From positions 1-64,000 of the forward strand of contig NZ_FNBW01000007.1 in assembly GCF_900102465.1 (NCBI RefSeq): a DNA stretch of 64,000 bases, written 5' to 3'. The notes below the pieces were generated by a model that saw only the letters and a list, made by a program, of their open reading frames with translations, ran no database searches and was not told the origin of the DNA. Both the position numbers and the translations under genes were made by a program. The stretch is from Thalassobaculum litoreum DSM 18839. Lineage in GTDB: Bacteria > Pseudomonadota > Alphaproteobacteria > Thalassobaculales > Thalassobaculaceae. This document shows, in pieces, positions 24,543-33,088 of this stretch; the first letter of the stretch is position 1, and every line of letters begins with the position of its first letter.

Positions 24543-25277
24543 ATGACGTATGGCAGAAGGATTGCAGCGCACGCCAAGCAGGTTACTGGCTTGCGGCGTC
24601 AGCAGGTGCAGCGGGTGCGCGCGGCGTGCCAAGCCCGCGAGCTTTCGACCCGGCAGGCGGGCCGCCTCGTCGGCCTTTCCCAGGTGCGCGGGCTCTTCGC
24701 CGACGACTGGGCCCCACCACAGGACGTGCTGGACGCGCTCGAGGCCGCACTGTTCGGTGAAGACGATACCGGGCTGGAGCCGCTGCATGCCGCCACCATA
24801 CCGTCGCAGGCGGCCGTGCGGCTGTGGGCGCCCAACCTCGTCGAGGCGGTCGAAGTCTGGCAAGGGGCCGGCGGAGTATGGTCTCAAAACGTGGCGGAAA
24901 AGCTCGAGAAGATCGGGTTGCTCGATCAATCGACGCTGGTCCGGGACACGCCCCGGGGGCTCTATATCGAAGGTCGGCAGGATCGGCTCGGATACTGGCG
25001 CTCAGCCACGGCCGGCGGTGGCGGCGTGATGCTGTTCGACCGGCCGGACCCGGAATACAACGCCTTCGTCTTTAAGCGCGTGATGGGGGCTCTGGCGGCC
25101 GGTCAGCCGTCGATCGAGCGGTGCGCGGGCTGGTGCGGGTTGATCGGCATCAACCTGCGATATACAGCGGGTCTGTACCCGTTCGCGAAAGCGCAAGGTC
25201 GACCACCTGAGATCGTTCTGTCACTGGTGAAGCCCGATCCTGATCTAACACCGCCGCCGCAGCCGCCTTCCGCGTAA
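24543..25277 (+). CDS. Hypothetical phage protein
   Basis: The start MTYGRRIAAHAKQVTGLRRQ is preceded by GGAG. The 244-residue protein is helical at the N-terminus with a possible DNA-binding segment (ELSTRQAGRLVGLSQVRGLF), then mixed alpha/beta. Its last 128 bp overlap the convergent gene at 25150-25929. No family recognised. Confidence 0.6.
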   Translation: MTYGRRIAAHAKQVTGLRRQQVQRVRAACQARELSTRQAGRLVGLSQVRGLFADDWAPPQDVLDALEAALFGEDDTGLEPLHAATIPSQAAVRLWAPNLVEAVEVWQGAGGVWSQNVAEKLEKIGLLDQSTLVRDTPRGLYIEGRQDRLGYWRSATAGGGGVMLFDRPDPEYNAFVFKRVMGALAAGQPSIERCAGWCGLIGINLRYTAGLYPFAKAQGRPPEIVLSLVKPDPDLTPPPQPPSA

Positions 25278-25929
25278 AGCCCTCGCTGGTCCACACCAGG
25301 TGCCGCACCTCGCCGCCCCACTCGATGCCGAGCGTGCGGGTCTCCACCGGCGGGTTGATCTTGGCCATGACCGCCTGTCGCGAGAACAGGAAGGTGCCGC
25401 GTGCGGCCCGGGTGGCGATGGCGAGCATGTCCGCAATCAGCGTCGCATACCGGATCCAGTCTCGGCTGAACGGCGTGCCGCCGCGGTTGTCGCGGGAGAC
25501 CCACGCGTCGCCGGTGAAGCCCACCGTCCCCATGATGGCTGATGCAAGCGTGAGAGCGTCACCCTCCAGCCGCATGCGAGGCCCGCCCTTGAACAGGCTG
25601 TTTTCGGCGAGGTACTGCGCAAGGCTGAGGTTCCCGAGGTCGTACATACCCATCTGCATGGCGCCCACGACATGGTCATCGCGCTCCGCCAGGATCCCGA
25701 AGACGTTGCTGGCCCAGGTCCGGCCTGGATCGAAGGCGCCGAAGACTGTTTCCGCACCACGCGAGAAGCCACGCGCGCGCTCGCCGTGGCGGTCATAGAC
25801 GATTCGCACGCCGTGACGTTCTCGCAGCTTGAGGACGCAGTGAGCGACAAACTCGAGCGCTGATGTGTCGGTGGTTACGACCGGCGGAAGATCCTCGCCG
25901 GCATCCATGACTTCGGCCGCCTGAACCAT
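25150..25929 (-). CDS. Hypothetical phage protein
   Basis: This 259-residue protein shows a beta-strand pattern (GVRIVYDRHGERARGF, SNVFGILAERDDHVVGAMQM) and a glycine-rich SLFKGGPRMRLEGDAL region. No known domain. Its end overlaps the convergent gene at 24543-25277 by 128 bp; both have protein-like content, so both are kept. It lies 70 bp left of the repressor gene on the same strand and may share its promoter. Confidence 0.6.
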   Translation of the reverse strand: MVQAAEVMDAGEDLPPVVTTDTSALEFVAHCVLKLRERHGVRIVYDRHGERARGFSRGAETVFGAFDPGRTWASNVFGILAERDDHVVGAMQMGMYDLGNLSLAQYLAENSLFKGGPRMRLEGDALTLASAIMGTVGFTGDAWVSRDNRGGTPFSRDWIRYATLIADMLAIATRAARGTFLFSRQAVMAKINPPVETRTLGIEWGGEVRHLVWTSEGFTRKAAAAAVLDQDRASPVTERSQVVDLALSRTGTDPLYIAG

Positions 25930-25999
25930 CCCAAACCTCCGCCTGTCCGCCGACGTTAACTATAGCGCCGATTTCGCGGTTGAAGGCAGGGTTTCGATG

Positions 26000-26320
26000 C
26001 TACTGGGCGACTTTGGTGGGGCGGCCGCGCCTAGTCCCCTGATCGGCGCCCATCTTTTCCATGATGCGATTGTAGAGATCGTTCGGAAGAGCCCTCGGGT
26101 CGCCCCGGAAAATCCAGTCAAGCGAGATCCCGAATCGTTCGCAAAACGGGATGAGCGCTATGGCGTTCGCCGCCCGCCGACCGTTTTCCCATTGGGACAG
26201 CCGGGTGCGCTCAATACCCCATGCCGAGAAATCGCTCTGCTCCAAGCCGGTGGCTTCGCGGCTGGCGCGGAGGCGCTTTCCCACCTCGATCATCACATCT
26301 GCATCGGTGCTCGGGTTCAT
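26000..26320 (-). CDS. Cro/CI-type phage repressor (XRE family)
   Basis: The start MNPSTDADVMIEVGKRLRAS is preferred to an upstream ATG at 26374, because the operators at 26335-26346 and 26381-26393 would then lie in the promoter rather than in the gene. The 106-residue protein has an HTH (EQSDFSAWGIERTRLSQWEN) and FGISLDWIFRGDPRAL, common in alphaproteobacterial repressors. No peptidase domain is present, so release would not be by self-cleavage. It probably binds TCACA-N3-TGTGA and represses both early operons. Confidence 0.75.
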   Translation of the reverse strand: MNPSTDADVMIEVGKRLRASREATGLEQSDFSAWGIERTRLSQWENGRRAANAIALIPFCERFGISLDWIFRGDPRALPNDLYNRIMEKMGADQGTRRGRPTKVAQ

Positions 26321-26334
26321 GACCGGATTATCGC

Positions 26335-26346
26335 CACACCGTGTGA
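26335..26346. promoter_or_regulatory. Repressor operator, variant CCACA-type half-site
   Basis: CACA-CCG-TGTG with outer C and A; one half-site is TGTGA and the other CCACA. It lies just upstream of the repressor start. Together with 26381-26393 it flanks the divergent promoter region. Confidence 0.55.
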
Positions 26347-26380
26347 CCATGCACGTAACAAACGAGGCTTGCATTAAATG

Positions 26381-26393
26381 TCACACTATGTGA
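26381..26393. promoter_or_regulatory. Repressor operator TCACACTATGTGA
   Basis: Identical 13-bp core to 24145-24157, 34 bp upstream of the Cro-like gene at 26427. It would control the rightward early promoter. Confidence 0.7.
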
Positions 26394-26426
26394 AAAATAG
26401 CAGGAAGCTGATCGAGAGAGCACGAG

Positions 26427-26645
26427 ATGGTTATCACCACGGCCTCGCAGTTCATTGATGAAATAGGTCCGGACGTCATCCGCGATCGTGTTGGCGGAAG
26501 CCGCAGTCGCATTGGCATGTGGAAGCTTAGGGGTTTCCCGGATAGCCGTGAGATTGACAGCCATCTTCGCCAACTCGCGGTTGAGGCGGGTAAGCAGGTC
26601 GACTGGTCTGCTGTTTATGCCGGCAAACCCAGCGAGGCCGCGTGA
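26427..26645 (+). CDS. Cro-like small protein
   Basis: This 72-residue protein has the layout of phage Cro/antirepressor proteins: a helical N-terminus with RDRVGGSRSRIGMWKLRGFP, where an HTH recognition helix would lie. It is the first gene rightward of the operators, divergent from the repressor, which is the classical cro position. Its stop shares bases with the next short frame. Confidence 0.6.
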   Translation: MVITTASQFIDEIGPDVIRDRVGGSRSRIGMWKLRGFPDSREIDSHLRQLAVEAGKQVDWSAVYAGKPSEAA

Positions 26646-26731
26646 TGCCGGCCGCGTTCGCTCTATTCCCTCCCCTGCCATCACTCGCCTCATGCACCGA
26701 ATGTATGGCGGCGCGGAGTACACCACCATGA
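26645..26731 (+). CDS. Possible 28-residue gene between cro-like and HTH genes
   Basis: A short frame starts on the previous stop (TGATG) and ends on the next start (ATGA). Position alone supports it. The peptide has a CTEC pair (LASCTECMAARSTPP). It may simply be a translational coupling device. Confidence 0.3.
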   Translation: MPAAFALFPPLPSLASCTECMAARSTPP

Positions 26732-27165
26732 GTAACGATCTCGGCATCACCCATGATCTTGCGATCAAGCGGTTGAAGGGCGCCATCCGGCTGGCGATCC
26801 CTGACGCCGCCCGTCGCCGGCATGTCAGCGAAGTGACGGGCATCCCTATCCGAACCCTGGAGAGCTACGGCAACGGAGAAGCGGCGCCTACCCTGGTGAA
26901 CTTCCTGTTGCTGTCGCGGGTCCTGGGCGCGGCCTTCGTCACCGACGTCATGTCGCCGACCGGACTGCAGGTTTCGCTCCTGGAGCCGGGGAGCATCGAT
27001 CCGCACGAGCTGCTGACCGCGACCTTGCACAACGCGGCGGCGCTGTCCGCCGCCCTGGACGACGGCAGGCTCGACCATCGCGAGCGCCTGGCCCTGGCGC
27101 CGGCCGCCCGCGAACTCGGCTGCGACCTCATCGCCTTCTCGCACTCGATGAAGCCCGAGCCGTAA
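26728..27165 (+). CDS. HTH-containing phage regulator
   Basis: The start MSNDLGITHDLAIKRLKGAI was chosen for its ATGA overlap with the short frame and GGAG upstream. The 145-residue protein contains RRRHVSEVTGIPIRTLESYG, a lambda-repressor-like HTH, followed by a helical region. It may be the CII-like or second early regulator. Confidence 0.6.
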   Translation: MSNDLGITHDLAIKRLKGAIRLAIPDAARRRHVSEVTGIPIRTLESYGNGEAAPTLVNFLLLSRVLGAAFVTDVMSPTGLQVSLLEPGSIDPHELLTATLHNAAALSAALDDGRLDHRERLALAPAARELGCDLIAFSHSMKPEP

Positions 27166-27207
27166 CGAGGCCCCTCGGGCGCGTGTCCCCTTGCGCGCCC
27201 GACCCCC

Positions 27208-27251
27208 GCTGGCGGCGGCCTGTGCCACCCATGTCCCCGGCCGCCGCCAGC
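27208..27251. terminator. Strong GC-rich hairpin after early regulator genes
   Basis: GCTGGCGGCGGCC and its exact complement (13 bp) enclose an 18-nt loop. A second possible hairpin (GGGCGCG/CGCGCCC) lies just upstream near 27178-27200. No T-run follows, so it may attenuate rather than terminate the rightward early transcript. Confidence 0.5.
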
Positions 27252-27345
27252 ACCCCAGCCCCCTTACCCGACCGGGTGGGGGTTTCGGCAGCACCAGCCC
27301 AATGAGGGCTGTTGATCGGAAACCCAAGAACAGAAGGAGGCATAG

Positions 27346-27690
27346 ATGAGCAGCATTCGTCTTCTCGTCGCGCCGCTCGCGTTCGCGGTGATCGCACTGG
27401 TGGCCAGTCTTCCAGTCGATCGCGCGTATGCGGTGGCGACACACGATCCGACCGTGCTCAAGGCATTCGACCTGCATCTCGACCGCGACTTCATCGCCCC
27501 CACCGAGGCGCTGACCGTCGAACCCGTCCAGCGCGTCGACACTTCGAAACATGAACTCATCGGCCCGGACGATCCGGCCGCCGTCGGATATCGCAGCCAG
27601 AGCCGCAGCGGCCTGACCGCCGACAACCTGCCCCTGCGCGCCCTGGAGGTGGCGCCGTACCGGTCCGCCTCGGTCCGCTCCCGCCATTAG
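27346..27690 (+). CDS. Exported small phage protein
   Basis: This 114-residue protein has a signal peptide (RLLVAPLAFAVIALVASLPV, cleavage near AYA-VA) and a polar mature part. AGAAGGAGG gives a strong ribosome site. It lies in the early region, so it is likely a lysogeny-expressed or early envelope-acting protein rather than a virion part. No family recognised. Confidence 0.6.
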   Translation: MSSIRLLVAPLAFAVIALVASLPVDRAYAVATHDPTVLKAFDLHLDRDFIAPTEALTVEPVQRVDTSKHELIGPDDPAAVGYRSQSRSGLTADNLPLRALEVAPYRSASVRSRH

Positions 27691-27875
27691 AGAGCCTTGA
27701 GGCTCATTCGGCATTCACCCCTCAGCCCCGCCCGGTTCGTCCCGCGGGGTTGAGGCGGTGCCGGGCCCTGCCCATGCCCGGCGTGACTTTTTGGGCGATT
27801 CCTCCCAACTGCCGCGGGTCGGATGGGCCACCAACCTTCCCGCGGCTTCTTTCCCCGGTGGCGAAGGAGACGGCA

Positions 27876-28724
27876 ATGGCCCGACCCAGAAAGAGCGAGG
27901 AGGTCGAAGTCCTCGCGAATGTCGCCGACCGTGAGGCGGCGCAGCAGGCAGCGTTCGAGAAGCGATACAAGCTCGAGTGCGAGATTGCGGCTCTTAAAGA
28001 AAAGCACATCAAGCCGCTGCAGACCGAGATCAGCACCATCACCGGCCGGCTGGCCGATCAGCTTCAGACCGCGCGGAAGTACATCAATGCGGCCTACAAG
28101 CCGTACGCGCTGGCCCGTGATGCAGACGACTTCGACGACGAGGACGAGGGCAAGGAGGTCCGCGACCAGATCCGGGCCCTGTTCAACGGCCTGCATAAGA
28201 ACGGCATGCTCGACCTTGTCGAGATCGCCGAGGCCGCCAGCGGAAAGAAGGGCGGGGGCAAGAAGGCTCAGGCGAAGGCCGACAACGTCGTCCAGATGTC
28301 GAAGCCGGCGGCCGAAGAGCCCGTCCAGGACGACCTGATCGACGAGAACGCCGACAGCCGAGATCCGGAGAGCGACTCCTCCTTCATAACGGCGCGCGCA
28401 TCCGGACAGAATGCGGCTCGGGCTGGATCGTCGTTCAACGACAACCCCTATGAGAAGGGTAGCGGCGAAGCGACGGCGTTCGAGATCGGCTTCCTCAAGG
28501 AGCAGGGAGCCCTTGCCCACGCCGGAGGCAAGAGCCTGAACGACAACCCGAGCACGGAAGGCACCGACGGCTGGGCCTACTGGCGCAAGGGCTGGCAGGC
28601 CGCGGCCGATGCCGAGTTCTCCGGCAAGACGCCGATCAGCGCCGGCGATGGTGACGACGAGATCGCGCCGGAAGAGTTCGACGACGAGCTCGCCGGCGAC
28701 GGCAAAGTCCAGGCCGCGGAGTAA
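27876..28724 (+). CDS. Hypothetical protein with two RMF-like repeats
   Basis: The start MARPRKSEEVEVLANVADRE follows GAAGGAG. The 282-residue protein has a coiled-coil-like N-terminus (about 10-75), an acidic middle, and two similar segments near 180 and 215: SFNDNPYEKGSGEATAFEIG and SLNDNPSTEGTDGWAYWRKG. Both recall the NPYxxG...W..GW pattern of ribosome modulation factor. The C-terminus is acidic. It may touch the ribosome, but this is inference from motif shape. Confidence 0.6.
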   Translation: MARPRKSEEVEVLANVADREAAQQAAFEKRYKLECEIAALKEKHIKPLQTEISTITGRLADQLQTARKYINAAYKPYALARDADDFDDEDEGKEVRDQIRALFNGLHKNGMLDLVEIAEAASGKKGGGKKAQAKADNVVQMSKPAAEEPVQDDLIDENADSRDPESDSSFITARASGQNAARAGSSFNDNPYEKGSGEATAFEIGFLKEQGALAHAGGKSLNDNPSTEGTDGWAYWRKGWQAAADAEFSGKTPISAGDGDDEIAPEEFDDELAGDGKVQAAE

Positions 28725-28727
28725 CCG

Positions 28728-29255
28728 ATGATCCTGGCCCTGGACCTTGGGACCAAGACCGGCTGGGCGGCAGCGGAGCGTAATGCTCCGTTTCTGCCGC
28801 CCATGTCGGACGACGAGACTGCCGCTCGCCAAGCGGTCCGTCACTACATGCACGGCGTCTTCAAGGGCCCGCCGTCCAATCATGGGCTGCTGTTCCGCCG
28901 GTTCCGATCCTTTCTTACCCAGCGCATCGAGCGCCTCGGTGTCGAGCGACTGATCGTTGAAGCGCAGCCTATGCAGGACCTGCGCTCCGCTGCTGCCGCT
29001 GAGGTCTTCCTGGGGCTGAAGGCTTGCGTGGATGAGATCGCCTACGACGCGCGGGTCCCCACGCACGTGCTCAACACATCGACCATGCAGCTTCATGCCG
29101 TGAACACCGGCCGAGACAGCGGGAAGAAGAAGCGCGCCGCGCGCCTCGCCGCTTTCGGTTATCCGGCGATCGACGACAACCAGGGCGACGCGATCTTCGT
29201 GCTGTCGTGCTGGCTGGCCCAGCAGGCCGCCAAAGCTGCGGAGGCGGCAGAGTGA
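28728..29255 (+). CDS. RuvC-like Holliday-junction resolvase
   Basis: This 175-residue protein has the RNase-H-fold signature of RuvC: first aspartate in ILALDLGTKTGWA, glutamate in RLIVEAQPMQ, and the final aspartates in IDDNQGDAIFVLSCWL. It would resolve junctions from RecE/RecT recombination or before packaging. It starts 3 nt after the previous stop and its own stop overlaps the next GTG start. Confidence 0.8.
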   Translation: MILALDLGTKTGWAAAERNAPFLPPMSDDETAARQAVRHYMHGVFKGPPSNHGLLFRRFRSFLTQRIERLGVERLIVEAQPMQDLRSAAAAEVFLGLKACVDEIAYDARVPTHVLNTSTMQLHAVNTGRDSGKKKRAARLAAFGYPAIDDNQGDAIFVLSCWLAQQAAKAAEAAE

Positions 29256-31315
29256 TCCAGATCAGCCTGCGTCCAGCGCTGCGTTCCTATCTTGACGATC
29301 TCGTCGCGACTGGCGTCTACGGCGACACGCCGGGCGACGTGGCCCGTGCTCTGGTGGAGCGCGGCATTCAGGACGCATTGCGTGATCAGTTAATCACCGC
29401 CACGCGGAAAAATGAGGATGAGAAGGGTCTGCCGATTGCTGAGCCGGAGGACCGAGGTCGGGAAAGGCCGCTTCGGACTGAAGCGTTGGCGGCTCACCAT
29501 CAGAAGAGCGGGGAACGGCTTTCACACCGCAGCCGCTCAGTGGCAGAGAAGAACAACGTTGCAGTCATCGCCGTGATCGAGGCGGTCGGCCCCAGGACAT
29601 CATCAGCGGAAATCGCCGCTAGGACGGGCCTGGCCCGTCAGTCGGTCAAGCGGATCCTTAATAGGCTCGAGACCGACGGACGCATCCGAACGCAAGGCTG
29701 GGCACGATCTCGGATGTACTATGTGGGCGGCGGTGATGTTCCTCAGCCGCCGCGCAACGAAACAGTGTCCGTGAAGCCGAAAGGCAAGCGCGGCCGGCCC
29801 CGCGCCGATGAGCCGCGGCGCCGGTTCGAGGGACGTATGGATCTGGAGCCTGAAAAGGTTCACGGATTGCCGGACGGCCATCCGGCGCTGACCGAAGAGC
29901 GGTCGCTTTTCCCCACCACGGTGATCCGGGCCACCGAGACGCCTCGGGTGTTCGTCTCAGGACAGAACCAGCGCAAGCTCGGCGACCGCGTTTCCAAGGG
30001 GCCCTGGAAGGGTATGCCGATCTACGCGCTGACCCTTGAAGAACGCGCGACCTGCCCGACAACATGTCACCACTGGAACACCTGTTTCGGTAACGGAATG
30101 CCGTTGGCCCGCCGCCATGCGCACGGGTTTGAACTGGAGAGCCGTATAGAGCTCGAGGTCGACGACCTTGCACGATCACACAGCCAAGGGTTTGTGATCC
30201 GGCTGCACGTGCTCGGCGACTTCTACAGCGCTGACTACGTCGAACTGTGGGGCCGGCTGCTCCAGTACCATCCCGCCCTTCACGTCTTCGGCTACACCGC
30301 CTGGACGCCCGATACCGAAATCGGCGCAGCCATTGCCCGACTGCGCAGATCTGAGCCAGATCGCTTTGCCATCCGCAATAGTCTCCCTGACGTCTCCGCC
30401 CCGCAGGAGCGGCACATGGCAGCGACGACGATCTGGCGGGTCGCCCAAGGCCGACAGGCTGAAGGCATCGTGTGCCCAGCGCAGACACACCCAAGCGTTT
30501 GCTGCGGCTCCTGTGGTCTGTGCTGGCATCCGGAGATGCGCTCAACCCCGATCGCCTTCATTGCCCACGGCCGCAAGTCAGAATCCGCCGCGATCCAGGA
30601 CGGAAGCGTATCAACCGTTGCGGCCGCGCCGAAAACTTATGTCCCGCACAGAAAGGGAGGGAACCCCGCCGGCCGCACCACTGACGCTTGGGACTCGGAG
30701 AGGATAGAACAACTCCGAAGTCTCGTTTCTCAAGGGCTCACCGCCAAGCAAATCGCCCACCGAATGGAGAAGACCAGAAACGCTGTCATCTCCAAGATTC
30801 GCAGCCAGGGGCTCAAGTTGCACACGCCGTCTCGGGGCGGAGTCAAGCGCGTTACCGGTAAGGTGTCGCCCGCCCGGAAGACCGAAACGCCGGCCTCCAC
30901 TGCGCCAGAACTCGAGATGGTCCGGCCGCCGAAACAAAAGTCGGTGAAGGGGCGCGCGCCAGGAGAAGGTTTGCGGCGCCCCCCGCCGCCGACACCAAAA
31001 CCGAGCACCGCGTGGAAGCTAGAAAAGCCAGACCACGCGGACGAGCGCGGCCAGATCGACGCTTGGCTGGCAAAGAATGGAGGCTCCGGAAGGCGGTTTG
31101 GCGCTGGAACACTATTGTCACAACTCCAAGACGCGTTCGGCAGCGTCGGCAAGCGTATCGAGTACAGCCCGAACCACAAGCGGGCGAACGCACCCTATGA
31201 GGTCGACGGCAAGCGGTGGATCAGCCTGGAGGCAGCCATCAAGGAAGCGGACAAGATCCGCGCAAAGCAGGGACGTGAGCCTATCCAGGCCCGGAAGCAA
31301 GGTCGGGCAGCATGA
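29252..31315 (+). CDS. GP88-like protein fused to GcrA-like and HTH domains
   Basis: GTG 29252 overlaps the RuvC-like stop, giving 687 residues. In order: a short ribbon-helix-helix-like segment (ISLRPALRSYLDDLVATGVY), a winged HTH (about 103-156, SSAEIAARTGLARQSVKRIL), and a GP88-type domain with cysteines (about 233-430; CPTTCHHWNTCFG, CPAQTHP, CCGSCGLCW). A GcrA-like HTH follows (about 478-525; SERIEQLRSLVSQGLTAKQI, RNAVISKI), then a basic proline-rich linker and a C-terminal domain. GcrA is an alphaproteobacterial regulator that senses adenine methylation; the next gene encodes an adenine methyltransferase. Confidence 0.8.
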   Translation: MIQISLRPALRSYLDDLVATGVYGDTPGDVARALVERGIQDALRDQLITATRKNEDEKGLPIAEPEDRGRERPLRTEALAAHHQKSGERLSHRSRSVAEKNNVAVIAVIEAVGPRTSSAEIAARTGLARQSVKRILNRLETDGRIRTQGWARSRMYYVGGGDVPQPPRNETVSVKPKGKRGRPRADEPRRRFEGRMDLEPEKVHGLPDGHPALTEERSLFPTTVIRATETPRVFVSGQNQRKLGDRVSKGPWKGMPIYALTLEERATCPTTCHHWNTCFGNGMPLARRHAHGFELESRIELEVDDLARSHSQGFVIRLHVLGDFYSADYVELWGRLLQYHPALHVFGYTAWTPDTEIGAAIARLRRSEPDRFAIRNSLPDVSAPQERHMAATTIWRVAQGRQAEGIVCPAQTHPSVCCGSCGLCWHPEMRSTPIAFIAHGRKSESAAIQDGSVSTVAAAPKTYVPHRKGGNPAGRTTDAWDSERIEQLRSLVSQGLTAKQIAHRMEKTRNAVISKIRSQGLKLHTPSRGGVKRVTGKVSPARKTETPASTAPELEMVRPPKQKSVKGRAPGEGLRRPPPPTPKPSTAWKLEKPDHADERGQIDAWLAKNGGSGRRFGAGTLLSQLQDAFGSVGKRIEYSPNHKRANAPYEVDGKRWISLEAAIKEADKIRAKQGREPIQARKQGRAA

Positions 31316-31887
31316 GCGAGATCCGAATCGATCTGCCGCCATTGCGCTATCGTACCATCCTGGCCGATCCGCCTTGGCTGTTCGAGACCTGGTCCGAGAA
31401 GGGTGAGGGGAAGGCCGCCCAGGCCCACTACGATTGCGTGCCTACCAGCGAGTTGAAGAACCTACAGGTCGGTCACCTGGCGGCCCCTGATTGCCTGCTC
31501 TTCATGTGGGCGACCTTCCCGATGCTGCCCCAGGCCCTGGAGGTGATGACGGCATGGGGCTTCCGGTACGTCGCCGGCGGAGCCTGGGCTAAGCAGTCCT
31601 CCACCGGCGGGAAGTGGGCGTTCGGCCCTGGTTACCGCCTCCGGATCGCTTGCGAGCCGTTCCTGCTTGGCGTGATCGGCCGGCCGCCGATCCTGTCGAG
31701 GTCAGAGCGCAACCTGATCGTGGCGCCGACGCGAGAGCACAGCCGCAAGCCGGAGGACCAATACCGGAAGATCGAAGCGATGGGCGAACCGCCCTACGCC
31801 GAGCTGTTCGCGCGGTCGCGGCGGTCCGGATGGGATTGCTGGGGAAACGATGTCGACCGGTTCACCGGCGCGGAGGCGGCCGAATGA
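31312..31887 (+). CDS. MT-A70-family DNA N6-adenine methyltransferase
   Basis: This 191-residue protein has the DPPW motif (ILADPPWLFETW, about residues 18-22) and the MT-A70 pattern (LLFMWATFPML, WGFRYVAGGAWAKQS, GYRLRIACEPFLLG, REHSRKPEDQYRKIE). It would methylate adenine N6 in DNA, for self-protection or control. Its start overlaps the GP88-GcrA stop by 4 nt, so the two are coupled and probably act together. Confidence 0.85.
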   Translation: MSEIRIDLPPLRYRTILADPPWLFETWSEKGEGKAAQAHYDCVPTSELKNLQVGHLAAPDCLLFMWATFPMLPQALEVMTAWGFRYVAGGAWAKQSSTGGKWAFGPGYRLRIACEPFLLGVIGRPPILSRSERNLIVAPTREHSRKPEDQYRKIEAMGEPPYAELFARSRRSGWDCWGNDVDRFTGAEAAE

Positions 31888-32201
31888 AGCCCTACGTCTT
31901 GCAAGAGTGGTCAGGCCGCGGCGAGTTTCTGGGCTGCGAAGCCTTCGACACCATGCCCGCCGTCGAGAAGTCCCTGTTCCTCTGGATCCAGATGATGGCC
32001 AGCAAGGGCTACGAGCTCGCGCCATTCCCCGGTGGGGTCGTCGCCTGCAAACGCGACGCATGGGGGCGCAGCCAGCCCGAGATGATGGCGATTATCGAAC
32101 CCCAGCGCCCCGCGGTGACCGGCGCCGCCATCCCAGATTGGATCCGGGCACCGGTGGGAGCCCCAGATGATCCGAACCCGGTTAGAGGGGTCGTTCGGTG
32201 A
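31884..32201 (+). CDS. Hypothetical phage protein
   Basis: The start MKPYVLQEWSGRGEFLGCEA overlaps the methyltransferase stop by 4 nt. The 105-residue protein is mixed alpha/beta (KSLFLWIQMMASKGYEL). No family recognised. It ends on the next start. Confidence 0.6.
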   Translation: MKPYVLQEWSGRGEFLGCEAFDTMPAVEKSLFLWIQMMASKGYELAPFPGGVVACKRDAWGRSQPEMMAIIEPQRPAVTGAAIPDWIRAPVGAPDDPNPVRGVVR

Positions 32202-33088
32202 TGGCGCAGGCATCCGACTGGAAATCCCGGCTCGATCTATTGGCGCGTCGATCAGACGCCCGACGCTCGGCGATCGACGCGTTGCAGTCGCGTGCACCCG
32301 GCGACATCGACAACCAGATCACCGCCATGCTGTTCATCGGGATGTCAGAGAACTGGATTGCCTCGCGATTCCAGAAGCCGCCGTCAACCGAGCACTTCGC
32401 CTCCAACCAGCGCATGACGATCGCGGCCGTCATCCAACACGTCATCACCGCCATCAAACGGGTCTCGCGGGAGGCCAACGGGGAGCACGATCTGCTGATC
32501 GAATTCGCTGCGTTGCCGCAGCCCGAGAACGACAGGGAGATCGCGCAGCAGATCCGGGAACATCTCGGATGGACCCGAACCGCCACCGCGAGTGCGAAGC
32601 GAAACCACCTCAACGCCAAGGTCGCCAGCGTTCATCTGGATCGCGCATCCTGGACATGGCAGCCCTTCGAGGGCGGAGAACCAGCGCTGGTCTTCCCGGT
32701 TTGGGCCGTTCCTCCGCATGGTGGGGGTGGGGTCGCGCCTGGCATTCCAGCCCACCCGGGCGTTCCCGTAGACCTGGCTGCGTATTCCATCCTCTCCGAC
32801 AAACTCTACTTGCGCACCGGTGCCGCGGTCTCTCTTGGGGAGCATCAGCTTCGTGACATCGATCGCCGGCGGGAGACCGCCGGCCACCTCCTGGTCTCAA
32901 CAACACCTCGGGAATGGATCGTCTCCGGAGGGGAGGGCGTGATGCCGATAGATTGGCGGCAATTCTATCACAACGTGTGCCGTCACAAGACGCCGCTGGT
33001 CACCCGCTCAATCGATGCCGGCAAACAACTGCGCGCCCGCCTGGATGCACTGCAGCCCGCTCTACCGCAAATCGGAGTGCTCGCTTAA
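32198..33088 (+). CDS. Hypothetical replication-region protein
   Basis: This 296-residue protein has a helical N-terminal half that includes a possible HTH (ENWIASRF), and a C-terminal half with VDLAAYSILSDKLYLRTGAA and WIVSGGEGVMPIDWRQFY, where primase or toprim-like proteins sometimes sit in phage genomes. The resemblance is too weak for a name. It overlaps both neighbours and directly precedes the helicase-like gene. Confidence 0.5.
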   Translation: MMAQASDWKSRLDLLARRSDARRSAIDALQSRAPGDIDNQITAMLFIGMSENWIASRFQKPPSTEHFASNQRMTIAAVIQHVITAIKRVSREANGEHDLLIEFAALPQPENDREIAQQIREHLGWTRTATASAKRNHLNAKVASVHLDRASWTWQPFEGGEPALVFPVWAVPPHGGGGVAPGIPAHPGVPVDLAAYSILSDKLYLRTGAAVSLGEHQLRDIDRRRETAGHLLVSTTPREWIVSGGEGVMPIDWRQFYHNVCRHKTPLVTRSIDAGKQLRARLDALQPALPQIGVLA

